Made by a program: the position numbers and the translations under genes. Below the pieces are notes generated by a model. It was given only the letters and a program-made list of their open reading frames with translations, was not told the DNA's origin and made no database searches. From assembly GCA_963559585.1 (NCBI GenBank), contig CAUWLJ010000032.1, forward strand, positions 1-34,205: DNA of 34,205 nt, in the 5' to 3' direction. Below are positions 16,701 to 23,013 of the stretch, one piece after another (the stretch's first letter is position 1; the number at the start of each line of letters is the position of its first letter). The DNA is from Eisenbergiella sp963559585. GTDB lineage: Bacteria; Bacillota; Clostridia; Lachnospirales; Lachnospiraceae.

Positions 16701-17013
16701 CTGTATTTCCCTGAAGGCAGGCGGTACGGGGCTGAACCTGACCGGGGCGGATATGGTGATCCATTTCGATCCCTGGTGGAACGTGGCGGTTCAGAATCAG
16801 GCCTCCGACCGTGCACACCGGATCGGGCAGAAAAATGTGGTGACGGTGTACCGCCTGATCGCCAGGGACACGATAGAGGAGAGGATCGTGGCCCTGCAGG
16901 AGCGCAAAAAAGAGCTGGCGGAGCAGATCCTGGGCCAGGAGGGCATGGGAATGGCGGCGCTGACGAAGGAGGCTCTGATGGAGATCCTGGGGGTGGGAGC
17001 CGAAGAAGGGTGA
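13738..17013 (+). CDS. SWIM zinc-finger SNF2-family helicase
   Basis: This 1091-residue double-stranded DNA translocase belongs to the Swi2/Snf2 superfamily. The N-terminal SWIM finger has Cys76-x-Cys78 ... Cys88-x-His90. A middle region (about 230-590) corresponds to the bacterial SNF2-associated segment. The motor has Walker A DDMGLGKT (about 640), the DEAQ box (about 748), LTGTPVENRLSELWSIFDYL, then a C-terminal helicase lobe with LFSQFTSMLERL, SLKAGGTGLNLTGAD and QASDRAHRIGQ. All motor motifs are intact and the length is usual for this class. AAGGAG precedes the ATG by about eight bases. It stands alone, divergent from hydC, with no restriction or defence partner beside it. Its role in bacteria is unclear, perhaps RNA polymerase recycling or DNA repair. 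Confidence 0.95.
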   Translation: MLNRTDIRRECHRVTFERGESLNQRGAVHGLEWHWAQEDGFDVVRIRAQVEGDSGKIYEVNVGVDEEYREILDHTCTCPAWNNYSGLCKHCAAVLFAYLEERKKGGKGSGKTPTRFTSAGFQELLDRYAQNAWKGPEGSCVEGQVRLEPSFELRNDKICLSFRVGISRMYVLKNIGSFVYSVAAKERVRYGKELEFVHSYEAFAPEYRPLVRFLVYFLITGNEWQDRYLHLYYKKELAVPADRLHDFLESVRGIPLLGKGNGRIEREWEVKEGLPGRKLMLEGDGEGITVHMKRVEMLQAGKYVYFFRDGVIYQEEKEKAGEIMDFLRYMEKVEQIGLYVAGPELPAFTRDMLPVLSRYFKVEMKSFDPAAYLPEEADYELYLDLPQRELLSCSLYAVYGETRYNLFKEADSGERRNFRQERMVTERVSSFFTAFDPQKHQMVIDGEGEIYTFLREGLPELQELCQVYISDAVKAIRILPPPRVQVGVSLSGELLELSIASEELPLDQLVSILSRYDRKRKYFRLKDGNFVDLSDEGLRLLADVKAELGISDKQLQTGAVELPRYRAMYLDGRLEEDGGVSLHRDRHFRNLVRNMKTAQDGDYEVPPELDPILRGYQKTGFRWISSLKENGFGGILADDMGLGKTLQVIAFLLAEWRAHLEEGEAGKKPSSWRALVVCPASLVYNWKSELDRFAPSLPVELAAGSGPDRGAVLEETKNGREGVLITSYDLLRRDIGLYDGLGFACQIIDEAQFIKNHTTQAAQAVKQVRSPFRLALTGTPVENRLSELWSIFDYLMPGFLFSYSRFREELETPIVSRQDEEAGARLQKMIRPFVLRRRKQDVLTDLPDKIEKNMYAVMDGEQKELYDAHVQRLVQVLGKQTEQEYAASRIQVLAELTKLRQLCCDPGLVFEGYQGGSAKMALCLELIRSAADGGHKILLFSQFTSMLERLKEAMEKEKISFFSLDGSTPKAKRLELAERFNQDDTRVFCISLKAGGTGLNLTGADMVIHFDPWWNVAVQNQASDRAHRIGQKNVVTVYRLIARDTIEERIVALQERKKELAEQILGQEGMGMAALTKEALMEILGVGAEEG

Positions 17014-17052
17014 GAGGAAAAAAGAATATCGGAAGCGTCCGGGTGAGCATCT

Positions 17053-17097
17053 GGTGCGCATCTGCATGGGAAAGGTGTTTTCTGCTGCAGATGCGCC
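17053..17097 (+). terminator. Hairpin after the SNF2 gene, possible weak terminator
   Basis: GCGCATCTGCA (17056-17066) pairs perfectly with 17086-17096. The sequence after it is only moderately T-rich (TTCCTATATAAATTTTT), so termination may be inefficient. The next strong hairpin belongs to the opposite-strand tRNA. Confidence 0.5.
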
Positions 17098-17150
17098 TTC
17101 CTATATAAATTTTTAAACATGCTTCAGGAAAGGAGCTTTTTAACCGCACA

Positions 17151-17182
17151 AAAAAGGATCTGTGAAATATTCACAGACCCTT
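17151..17182 (-). terminator. Terminator of the tRNA-Arg transcript
   Basis: On the minus strand, a stem of CTGTGAA with TTCACAG plus flanking G-C pairs is followed by six T. It starts a few bases after the tRNA 3' end. Confidence 0.85.
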
Positions 17183-17185
17183 CAG

Positions 17186-17259
<74 letters not shown>

Positions 17260-17292
17260 ATTTGCTACGGAACAACTCCGACAACATCATGT

Positions 17293-17321
17293 ATTTTACC
17301 TGATAGGATGGGAATTGTCAA
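17293..17321 (-). promoter_or_regulatory. Promoter of tRNA-Arg
   Basis: On the minus strand, a perfect TTGACA (17316-17321) and TAAAAT (17293-17298) are separated by 17 bases. The tRNA begins 34 bases past the -10. Between here and the next gene (to 17478) nothing else is seen. Confidence 0.88.
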
Positions 17322-17478
17322 GAGAAAAATCTGCAAAGTTTGGAACAAAAATATGATAATTTTGCAATGATATTTTAGCGAAAAAGGAACCGCAACGGCC
17401 CAGTCCGGCTACGCTTACCGGCAAGGGCAGTGCAGATGATATACTGCCGGATGCCCTGCCGGTTCTGCTTTTCCGGTT

Positions 17479-18408
17479 CTATTCCTCTTTTTCTTCCGGC
17501 AGGCCTGTTTTAAGCCCAAATTCTTCCAGAAGCTGATCCAGATATGCCTCATCCTTTACTACGCGTTCCAGTTCACTCCCGCGTCCCTGGGCGAAAAGCC
17601 GCTGCATCAGTGCCATGATTTTTTCTTGGCCTTTTCGTTCCCCTTTCCTTTCTCCAACCCTTTCTCCTTCCTCCCGGCCGTATTCAAATTCCGCTTCCCG
17701 CAGCTTCCTCTTTTCTTCTTCTTCATCGTACTCAAAAATCGACATGGCTATTACCTCCGCTCTTTGGCTCAGAAGAAAATCTTTCAGGATCCCCTTTTGG
17801 ATACATTCTGCCACTGCGTGATCCACCGCATCTTCAAGGGGTTCTTTTTCTATATGCTTTCGTACGCATGCCACATATTGGCTGTATTCTTTCAGCGTCC
17901 GGCATCGTTCCAGCAGTTCCTGGTTGTTCCCTTCGTTCACATTGATCTGCATCACCTTCAGTTCCAGAGATGGTTCCTCCGTTTTTGTTTCAAAAGAATC
18001 CGACAGTCTCAGCACACGCCTTTCCGGCTGGGCATCCGTGCCATTATAAAATACGGCAAAGCTGGGAGTAGGCAGTTTCAGCCTTCTCTTGGAGTACAGG
18101 GATTTGCCACTTACGAACCTTTCAAACTGCCGTGCAATATAGATCAGGTCACGCAGCGGCATGTTCGGGTTGTAGCTGGACTGGTGCTCATAGAGGTTCA
18201 GCTCAGACATTAAAAGGAAGGAAATGTCATTTTTCATACCCATGTAAATTGCATTGTCAAGGGTATAGATCACCAGATCCTCCTCGTTTTGGTAATCTGT
18301 TCCGTTTAAACCGTTGTAGAGCTCCAGCAGATGAGCCTTTTTGTTGAATAACATACGAAATACAGTATCTTTGTATTCCCTGTTTACCGGTGTTTTTTCT
18401 TCCTGCAT
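17479..18408 (-). CDS. Rpn-family PD-(D/E)XK putative nuclease/transposase-like protein
   Basis: This 309-residue protein resembles the Rpn 'recombination-promoting nuclease/putative transposase' family common in Lachnospiraceae. The N-terminal nuclease-like fold (about 8-190) has REYKDTVFRMLF, then Asp61 (NDISF), Glu69 with Asn71, and Glu74/Gln76 (YEHQSS) as likely catalytic positions, followed by PLRDLIYIARQFE. The C terminus (about 220-309) is a charged helix containing short GER/GERK repeats encoded by purine-rich DNA, which is often variable in this family. AAGGAG is nine bases before the ATG. It is monocistronic. No terminal inverted repeats or target duplications were found, so there is no sign of an active mobile element. 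DNA cleavage is inferred from the family. Confidence 0.85.
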   Translation of the reverse strand: MQEEKTPVNREYKDTVFRMLFNKKAHLLELYNGLNGTDYQNEEDLVIYTLDNAIYMGMKNDISFLLMSELNLYEHQSSYNPNMPLRDLIYIARQFERFVSGKSLYSKRRLKLPTPSFAVFYNGTDAQPERRVLRLSDSFETKTEEPSLELKVMQINVNEGNNQELLERCRTLKEYSQYVACVRKHIEKEPLEDAVDHAVAECIQKGILKDFLLSQRAEVIAMSIFEYDEEEEKRKLREAEFEYGREEGERVGERKGERKGQEKIMALMQRLFAQGRGSELERVVKDEAYLDQLLEEFGLKTGLPEEKEE

Positions 18409-18739
18409 AAAAATACTCCTTTCTGCACTATAGGCCTTTGCCCGTGTCTGCTGGCAGAAGCAGCGCTTCTTACAGGAAATACAGGTCTGCCGCTATGCAG
18501 AGCCGTTCTTCTTTCGGTGCTCCTGCCTGTTGAAAATAGTTGAATTTGAAGCATGGAGTTCCGAAAAGAAAACAGATACAGCCCGCCGGAGGCGTTTGGC
18601 TGTAAAGACTGGCTGGAATGCCGGATCCTTAGAGAAAACATGCTCATTTACACTTTAGCATGGCAGGGGTGGTTCCGCAAGGGGCTTTTATCAGGATTGA
18701 ATGCTCATTTTACATGAAAAACATAATATCGAACTATTG
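18409..18739. other. Intergenic region upstream of the Rpn gene
   Basis: There is no supported gene in about 330 bases. A stem of TACAGCC (18577-18583) with GGCTGTA (18598-18604), extended inside by CGCC/GGCG around GGA, is the main structure. The Rpn promoter must lie here, but no clear consensus was found. Confidence 0.4.
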
Positions 18740-18767
18740 TTGACATTTCTATATAATATGATAAAAT
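18740..18767 (+). promoter_or_regulatory. Promoter of the DUF6809-like gene
   Basis: TTGACA (18740-18745) and TAAAAT (18762-18767) are separated by 16 bases. The element is flanked by two copies of ACATAATATC, one ending at 18730 and one at 18780, which could be regulator sites. Confidence 0.8.
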
Positions 18768-18802
18768 GTACACATAATATCATTAAAAGGAGAATACAGC
18801 AC

Positions 18803-19102
18803 ATGGGAAGTGTATTAAAGGACTTGTATGATGGAAAGATTTTCTTTGCGGGGCAGTCGCGTTTACAGATGGAGGAAAACCAGAGAAGGAGACGTGAACG
18901 GCTGGGGGACTGTGATGAATTCATTCAGAGACTGAAGAGGATGGATCCCGCTCTGGCGGATCAGTTTATAGGAATCATGGATGAACAGCTGGAAACGCTT
19001 CCTTCTGAGACTACGGCGGCCTTTATTGATGGATTCCGGCTGGGAGCGAGGATGATGATCGAAGTGTTTGAGGGCAGTGGACGTGAGGAAAACGGCATAT
19101 AA
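18803..19102 (+). CDS. Small DUF6809-like protein of unknown function
   Basis: This is a 99-residue, mostly helical, charged protein without signal or membrane segment. The opening GSVLKDLYDGKIF and the closing FIDGFRLGARMMIEVFEG resemble the DUF6809-type small proteins frequent in Lachnospiraceae and their phages; this recall is not checked. Upstream in-frame codons exist back to 18701, but they lie across the promoter. The ATG at 18803 has AGGAG at suitable distance. It is convergent with an XRE regulator and shares its terminator. The function is unknown. Confidence 0.8.
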   Translation: MGSVLKDLYDGKIFFAGQSRLQMEENQRRRRERLGDCDEFIQRLKRMDPALADQFIGIMDEQLETLPSETTAAFIDGFRLGARMMIEVFEGSGREENGI

Positions 19103-19131
19103 AAAACAGCCGCCAGTTTACGGCTGCTTTT
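19103..19131. terminator. Shared bidirectional terminator
   Basis: CAGCCG (19107-19112) pairs with CGGCTG (19121-19126). Four T follow on the plus strand and six on the minus strand. It lies directly after the DUF6809-like stop and 36 bases past the XRE regulator stop. Confidence 0.75.
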
Positions 19132-19166
19132 CGCCGATCCTGCCTTGTCATTTTCATTCTTCAAAG

Positions 19167-19466
19167 TCAGCCATGCTTTTGCCGCAGCAGCTCGATCAGC
19201 TGTGAAACAACAGCAATCTCATCCTCCGTCAGTCCGGCCGTATCAAAAGGGCGGATTTCAGAAATTCCCAAAAGGAAATCAGTGGAAACGTGGTACATAT
19301 GCGCCAGACTGATCAGTACATCGTAGGAAGGATAGCGGGCACTGGATTCATAGGAAGAAACGGCGCTGATTGCAAGACCGATCCTTTCTGCAACCTGTTT
19401 TTGGGTCAATCTGTTTTCCAGGCGGAGTGCCTTCAGCCTCTCTCCCAGTTGTGGTAAATTCACCAT
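19167..19466 (-). CDS. XRE-family helix-turn-helix regulator
   Basis: This 99-residue protein has a Cro/C1-type HTH (about 7-65: LGERLKALRLENRLTQKQVAERIGLAISAVSSYESSARYPS), the typical LISLAHMYHVSTDFLLGI tail, and a short acidic C-terminal helix. An in-frame ATG 45 bases upstream is possible, but the chosen ATG follows GAGGTG at proper distance. It is divergent from the sugar ABC operon, with about 200 bases between them. It could act locally on either neighbour, but no direct evidence links it to the palindromes at 19581-19619. Confidence 0.88.
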   Translation of the reverse strand: MVNLPQLGERLKALRLENRLTQKQVAERIGLAISAVSSYESSARYPSYDVLISLAHMYHVSTDFLLGISEIRPFDTAGLTEDEIAVVSQLIELLRQKHG

Positions 19467-19549
19467 ATGTGTCACCTCATATACAGACAGTGTAGCAAAC
19501 ATCTTTTCCATAATGGTGAAATTAATTTCACAAAAACAGAAAAAATATA

Positions 19550-19578
19550 TTGTAAATGCTAAAAGTTAGTGATAAACT
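19550..19578 (+). promoter_or_regulatory. Probable promoter of the sugar ABC operon
   Basis: TTGTAA (19550-19555) and TAAACT (19573-19578) are separated by 17 bases. The match is moderate, consistent with an activated or regulated promoter. The predicted start falls inside the palindrome at 19581-19594. Confidence 0.6.
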
Positions 19579-19580
19579 TA

Positions 19581-19619
19581 CTACTGTACAGTAGAAGTGC
19601 ACATTTTTACATGTAAAAA
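19581..19619 (+). promoter_or_regulatory. Two perfect palindromes, candidate operators
   Basis: CTACTGTACAGTAG (19581-19594) and TTTTTACATGTAAAAA (19604-19619) are each perfect palindromes of 14 and 16 bases. Their centres are 24 bases apart, and they lie at and after the predicted transcript start. They look like dimeric regulator sites. The cognate regulator is not obvious; only the divergent XRE gene is close. Confidence 0.6.
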
Positions 19620-19672
19620 AGCGAAAAAATTGTACGGTTTTATTAAATGCACCCAAACGGAGGAGGTTAGAG

Positions 19673-21007
19673 ATGAAAAAGAAGGTATTGGCATATTTAC
19701 TGGCAGCAGCGGTGGCCGTTGGGATTACAGGATGCGGCGGCAGCAGCGGACAGGCGGGAACTGAAGATGCGGGGGCAGTAAGCTCTGAGGCCGCCGCCGC
19801 AGAAGGCACTGTAGCCGGAGACCGCGTATCGGTGGAAGACGAGGGAGGAGCTTCTTCCGGAGAACCGGTATCCTTTTCGTTCTGCCAGGGACAGCCGGAG
19901 TATCAGACGGCGGCGCAGAATCTGGTGAATGCGTATATGGAGGAGTTTTCTAACGTCACGGTAGAGCTGATTACGGATATTTCCAACCTGAAGACGGAGC
20001 TGCAGGCAGGGAACATTCCTGAGATCTTCTATACAGAAGGCTATACCAATATGAAAGCATATTCTGACTATATCACAGATCTTTCGGATCAGCCCTGGAT
20101 TGGACAGATCCTTGATACAGCCATAGAGGCGGTAACCATGGATGGGAAGGTGGTAGGCTTTCCGACCACATTTTCGGGGGAAGGCATCTGTTATAACAAG
20201 AAGATGTTCGAGGAAAACGGCTGGAAGGTTCCAACCACAAGGAGTGAGCTGGAGGCACTGTGTGAGCAGATCCAGGCAGCGGGTATTACGCCTTTTGCCA
20301 ATCAGTTTGCAGACGACTGGCTGATCGGACAGCTGGTCAGCGGTGCGGCTTATACGCACATCCCAGATACACAGAAGTTTACGGATGATCTGTATGCAGG
20401 AAACGTTTCTCTTGCGGATACGGAGGAAATGAAACTGGTCTTTGACATCGTGGATCTGATGGTAAAATACGGTACGCCGGATCCTTTGAGCTATAGCTGG
20501 AACGAGGCCTGCTCTGCATTTGCAACCGGACAGACTGCAATGATTTTTGAGGGGGACTGGATCTGGTCAACCATTCAGCCCATCGATCCGGAAATTCAGG
20601 TGGGAATGTTCCCGGTGCCCACGTCAGACAACGCGGAGGAGAATAAGCTTCTTGCGGACGTGAATATGGTTCTCCACATCGGTAAAGGCTCGGATAACCC
20701 GGAGGCCGCAAAGGAATTCATGAACTGGCTGGCCACAAGTGAGACAGCCAGGGAGATTCTGCTGAAAGAGTATCAGTTCGTACCATGCTTTGAGGGATGG
20801 GAATATCAGGGAGCGAATCAGCTGGCCGCATGCACCAAGGAATACTTGGATAAAGATCAGGCGTATGCCTGGTGGTGGAACAAGTGGCCTGATAATTTCA
20901 GACCTACGGCTGGACAGGAGGTGCAGAAATACATTGAAGGAACGATGACTGCCCAGGAAGCTCTGGAGGCGATGGATCAGGATTGGGATAATATGACCAC
21001 GCAGTAA
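19673..21007 (+). CDS. ABC transporter solute-binding lipoprotein (family 1, sugar type)
   Basis: This 444-residue lipoprotein has a lipobox at Cys21 (GITGC) followed by a Gly/Ser/Ala/Glu-rich linker to about residue 60 and a family 1 extracellular solute-binding fold. Recognisable segments include FSFCQGQPEYQTAAQNL, FYTEGYTNMKAYSDYI, GEGICYNKKMFEENGWKVP, FATGQTAMIFEGDWIW and GSDNPEAAKEFMNWLA. The C terminus has many Trp residues (YAWWWNKWPDNF), suggesting stacking against a sugar. GGAGGAGG precedes the ATG. It is first in an operon with two permeases and an ADP-ribosylglycohydrolase. The substrate is unknown. The nucleotide-binding subunit is missing here, so a shared MsmK-type ATPase elsewhere is likely. 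Confidence 0.93.
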   Translation: MKKKVLAYLLAAAVAVGITGCGGSSGQAGTEDAGAVSSEAAAAEGTVAGDRVSVEDEGGASSGEPVSFSFCQGQPEYQTAAQNLVNAYMEEFSNVTVELITDISNLKTELQAGNIPEIFYTEGYTNMKAYSDYITDLSDQPWIGQILDTAIEAVTMDGKVVGFPTTFSGEGICYNKKMFEENGWKVPTTRSELEALCEQIQAAGITPFANQFADDWLIGQLVSGAAYTHIPDTQKFTDDLYAGNVSLADTEEMKLVFDIVDLMVKYGTPDPLSYSWNEACSAFATGQTAMIFEGDWIWSTIQPIDPEIQVGMFPVPTSDNAEENKLLADVNMVLHIGKGSDNPEAAKEFMNWLATSETAREILLKEYQFVPCFEGWEYQGANQLAACTKEYLDKDQAYAWWWNKWPDNFRPTAGQEVQKYIEGTMTAQEALEAMDQDWDNMTTQ

Positions 21008-21044
21008 GGGATCCGGGAGTGTAGACCTGAGAGTATAAAGCCTT

Positions 21045-21142
21045 GCCGCACCCTTGACAGGAAAGAGAAGAAAAGACTGTGGAGCGCATTCAAAAGGCCT
21101 TCGCAGGATTGAGGTTCACTTTTCAAGGGCGCGGCATTTTTT
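21045..21142 (+). terminator. Long-loop hairpin with T tract between the binding protein and permease genes
   Basis: GCCGC-CCCTTGA (21045-21057, one unpaired A) pairs with TCAAGGG-C-GCGGC (21123-21135), directly followed by ATTTTTTAT. The loop is about 65 bases. It would act as a partial terminator or 3' stabiliser, giving more binding protein than permease. The whole spacer is 216 bases, far larger than the other gaps in this operon. Confidence 0.6.
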
Positions 21143-21223
21143 ATAAAAAGCGGCCTGCCTGGCGTATCAGCCTTTCCTTGCGGGACTTTGATGCTCCTGC
21201 CGGGCGGCGGAACGGAGTTTGCT

Positions 21224-22099
21224 ATGAAAAAGACGAAAAAATACTGGGGGAATTACTGGCTGTTTGTAGGGCCTGTCTTTTTTTCTTTTCTGCTGTTCTA
21301 TTTTGTGCCCATCATTCTGGGACTGCGGTATTCTTTTTATGACTGGAACGGAATCAGTAATGCAAGAACTTTTATTGGATTGAAAAACTATACACAGTTA
21401 CTTGGCGATAAGAATTATTGGGACTCTATCACATTTACTTTGAAATATGCGTTCTGTTATGTGGTGTTCACCAATGTGTTTGCCCTTTTGATGGCGTTGT
21501 GGGCAAACAGCGCTCTGAAAGCGTCTATCTGGATCCGGGTCTGCTTTTTCCTGCCGAATGTTCTCAGCCAGGTGATCTGCGGAATGCTGTGGAAATTTAT
21601 TTTTAACCAGGCAGGAACGAAGCTGGCGGATATGACCGGGATCAGCGTTTTTGGGATCAAGCTGCTTGGTTCCTCAGATACGGCCTGGATTGCTATCGTT
21701 CTGGTGTCTCTGTGGACGTCGATCGGATACAATATGACCATTTATCTGGCAGGGCTGGTGTCCATTGACAAAATGTATTTTGAGAGTGCGGCTATCGACG
21801 GGGCGGGCAGGATCAGAACCTTTTTCTCCATCACACTGCCGTTGATGATGCCATCCATTACGATCACCCTGTTTAATACGATTTCGGGCGCCTTTAAAAT
21901 GTTTGACGTGAGCGTATCCCTTACCGGAGGCGGGCCGGGGCGTTCCACCACAAGCATGGCGCTGGACGTGTACAACACAGCTTTTAAGGAAAACAGGATG
22001 GGGTACGGACAGGCGAAGGCGATCATCCTGCTGATCGTGGTGGTGGTAATTGCCCTTCTGCAGGTGAGGGCAACCAGAAGAAAAGAGGTGGAGATGTGA
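21224..22099 (+). CDS. ABC sugar permease, MalF/UgpA type
   Basis: This 291-residue inner-membrane protein has six predicted helices, starting with NYWLFVGPVFFSFLLFYFVPIILGL. The EAA loop that contacts the ATPase is ESAAIDGAGRIRTFFSITLP. The start ATG (MKKTKKYWG) has GGAG six bases upstream; longer in-frame starts lack this. Its stop overlaps the ATG of the next permease as ATGTGATG. The family is clear, the substrate is not. Confidence 0.93.
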   Translation: MKKTKKYWGNYWLFVGPVFFSFLLFYFVPIILGLRYSFYDWNGISNARTFIGLKNYTQLLGDKNYWDSITFTLKYAFCYVVFTNVFALLMALWANSALKASIWIRVCFFLPNVLSQVICGMLWKFIFNQAGTKLADMTGISVFGIKLLGSSDTAWIAIVLVSLWTSIGYNMTIYLAGLVSIDKMYFESAAIDGAGRIRTFFSITLPLMMPSITITLFNTISGAFKMFDVSVSLTGGGPGRSTTSMALDVYNTAFKENRMGYGQAKAIILLIVVVVIALLQVRATRRKEVEM

Positions 22100-22929
22100 T
22101 GAAAAACAGTAAAAAGATAGTGATACTGTTTCTGGAACTGTTGACGGCGCTGGTGGGAATCGTCTACGTCTATCCTGTGCTGATCGTATTTATCAATGCC
22201 ATAAAGCCATTGGGAGAGATTCTGGTGAATCCCTTTTCTTTCCCCAAGAGCCTTTTTCTGGACAATCTGGAATATGTTCTCGGGACGATGAAGTACGCGC
22301 GGCTTTTGATGAATACCCTGATGATCGCAGTGATAGTAGTGGTATTGTGTATCCTGCTTACTTCTATGGCGGGATGGATGCTTACAAGGGACGGATCCAA
22401 AATGAGCGGCGGGATTACGGCGCTGTTTCTGTCCTCCCTTCTGGTTCCTTTCCAGTGCTTCATGATCCCTATAGCCAAAATGGCGAATTCCATGGGAATC
22501 AATGATACTATCAGCGGCTACGTCTGGATCCAGGTGGCTTTGTATGCACCCATGGGGATTTTCATGTATCAGGGCTTTACGAAGAACGTTCCCCTCAGCC
22601 TGGAGGAATCGGCCCGCCTGGACGGGGGGAGTCCCAGGCAGATTTTTTTCCATATCGTATTTCCGCTGATGAAGCCCATTACCACCAGTATTATGGTATT
22701 ATATTCTCTGTGGATCTGGAATGATTATCTGCTTGCCAGCATTATGCTTCACAGTGAGAGTAGGAAAACCATCACCGTGGCGGTGTACGGTTTTTATTCC
22801 ATGTATAATAACCGATGGGATTATGCCATCACGGCAGTGGCTTTGTCCATTATCCCTATCACCATTGTGTATCTGCTCCTTCAGAAGCATATTGTTTCGG
22901 GAATCACAGCCGGGGCGGTGAAGGGCTGA
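22099..22929 (+). CDS. ABC sugar permease, MalG type
   Basis: This 276-residue membrane protein is the partner of the preceding permease. It has six helices and the EAA loop EESARLDGGSPRQIFFHIVFP, followed by the typical FPLMKPI...WNDYLLAS segment. The ATG shares bases with the preceding TGA (TGATG), so translation is coupled. An in-frame GTG three bases earlier is less likely. GAGGTGGAG provides the ribosome binding site. Confidence 0.93.
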   Translation: MKNSKKIVILFLELLTALVGIVYVYPVLIVFINAIKPLGEILVNPFSFPKSLFLDNLEYVLGTMKYARLLMNTLMIAVIVVVLCILLTSMAGWMLTRDGSKMSGGITALFLSSLLVPFQCFMIPIAKMANSMGINDTISGYVWIQVALYAPMGIFMYQGFTKNVPLSLEESARLDGGSPRQIFFHIVFPLMKPITTSIMVLYSLWIWNDYLLASIMLHSESRKTITVAVYGFYSMYNNRWDYAITAVALSIIPITIVYLLLQKHIVSGITAGAVKG

Positions 22930-22946
22930 ATTGTTGCGTTTACAGG

Positions 22947-22984
22947 CTGTCTCAGGCACTGGCAGGAAGGCTTATGTGAGACAG
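22947..22984 (+). other. Intercistronic 8-bp stem
   Basis: CTGTCTCA (22947-22954) pairs with TGAGACAG (22977-22984) without a T tract. It sits in the 84-base spacer before the ADP-ribosylglycohydrolase gene and may be an mRNA processing or stability element. Confidence 0.4.
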
Positions 22985-23013
22985 GACAGGGAAAAGGGAT
23001 GTGGAAATGAGGT

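Noticed and set aside
15310..17067. 585-residue frame antisense to the SNF2 gene
   Set aside because: The helicase motifs on the plus strand are unambiguous. The antisense product is Gln/His/Pro/Leu-rich as expected for a shadow.
18384..18647. 87-residue frame upstream of the Rpn gene
   Set aside because: It overlaps the Rpn start and ribosome binding site, has no start signal of its own, and its composition is not protein-like.
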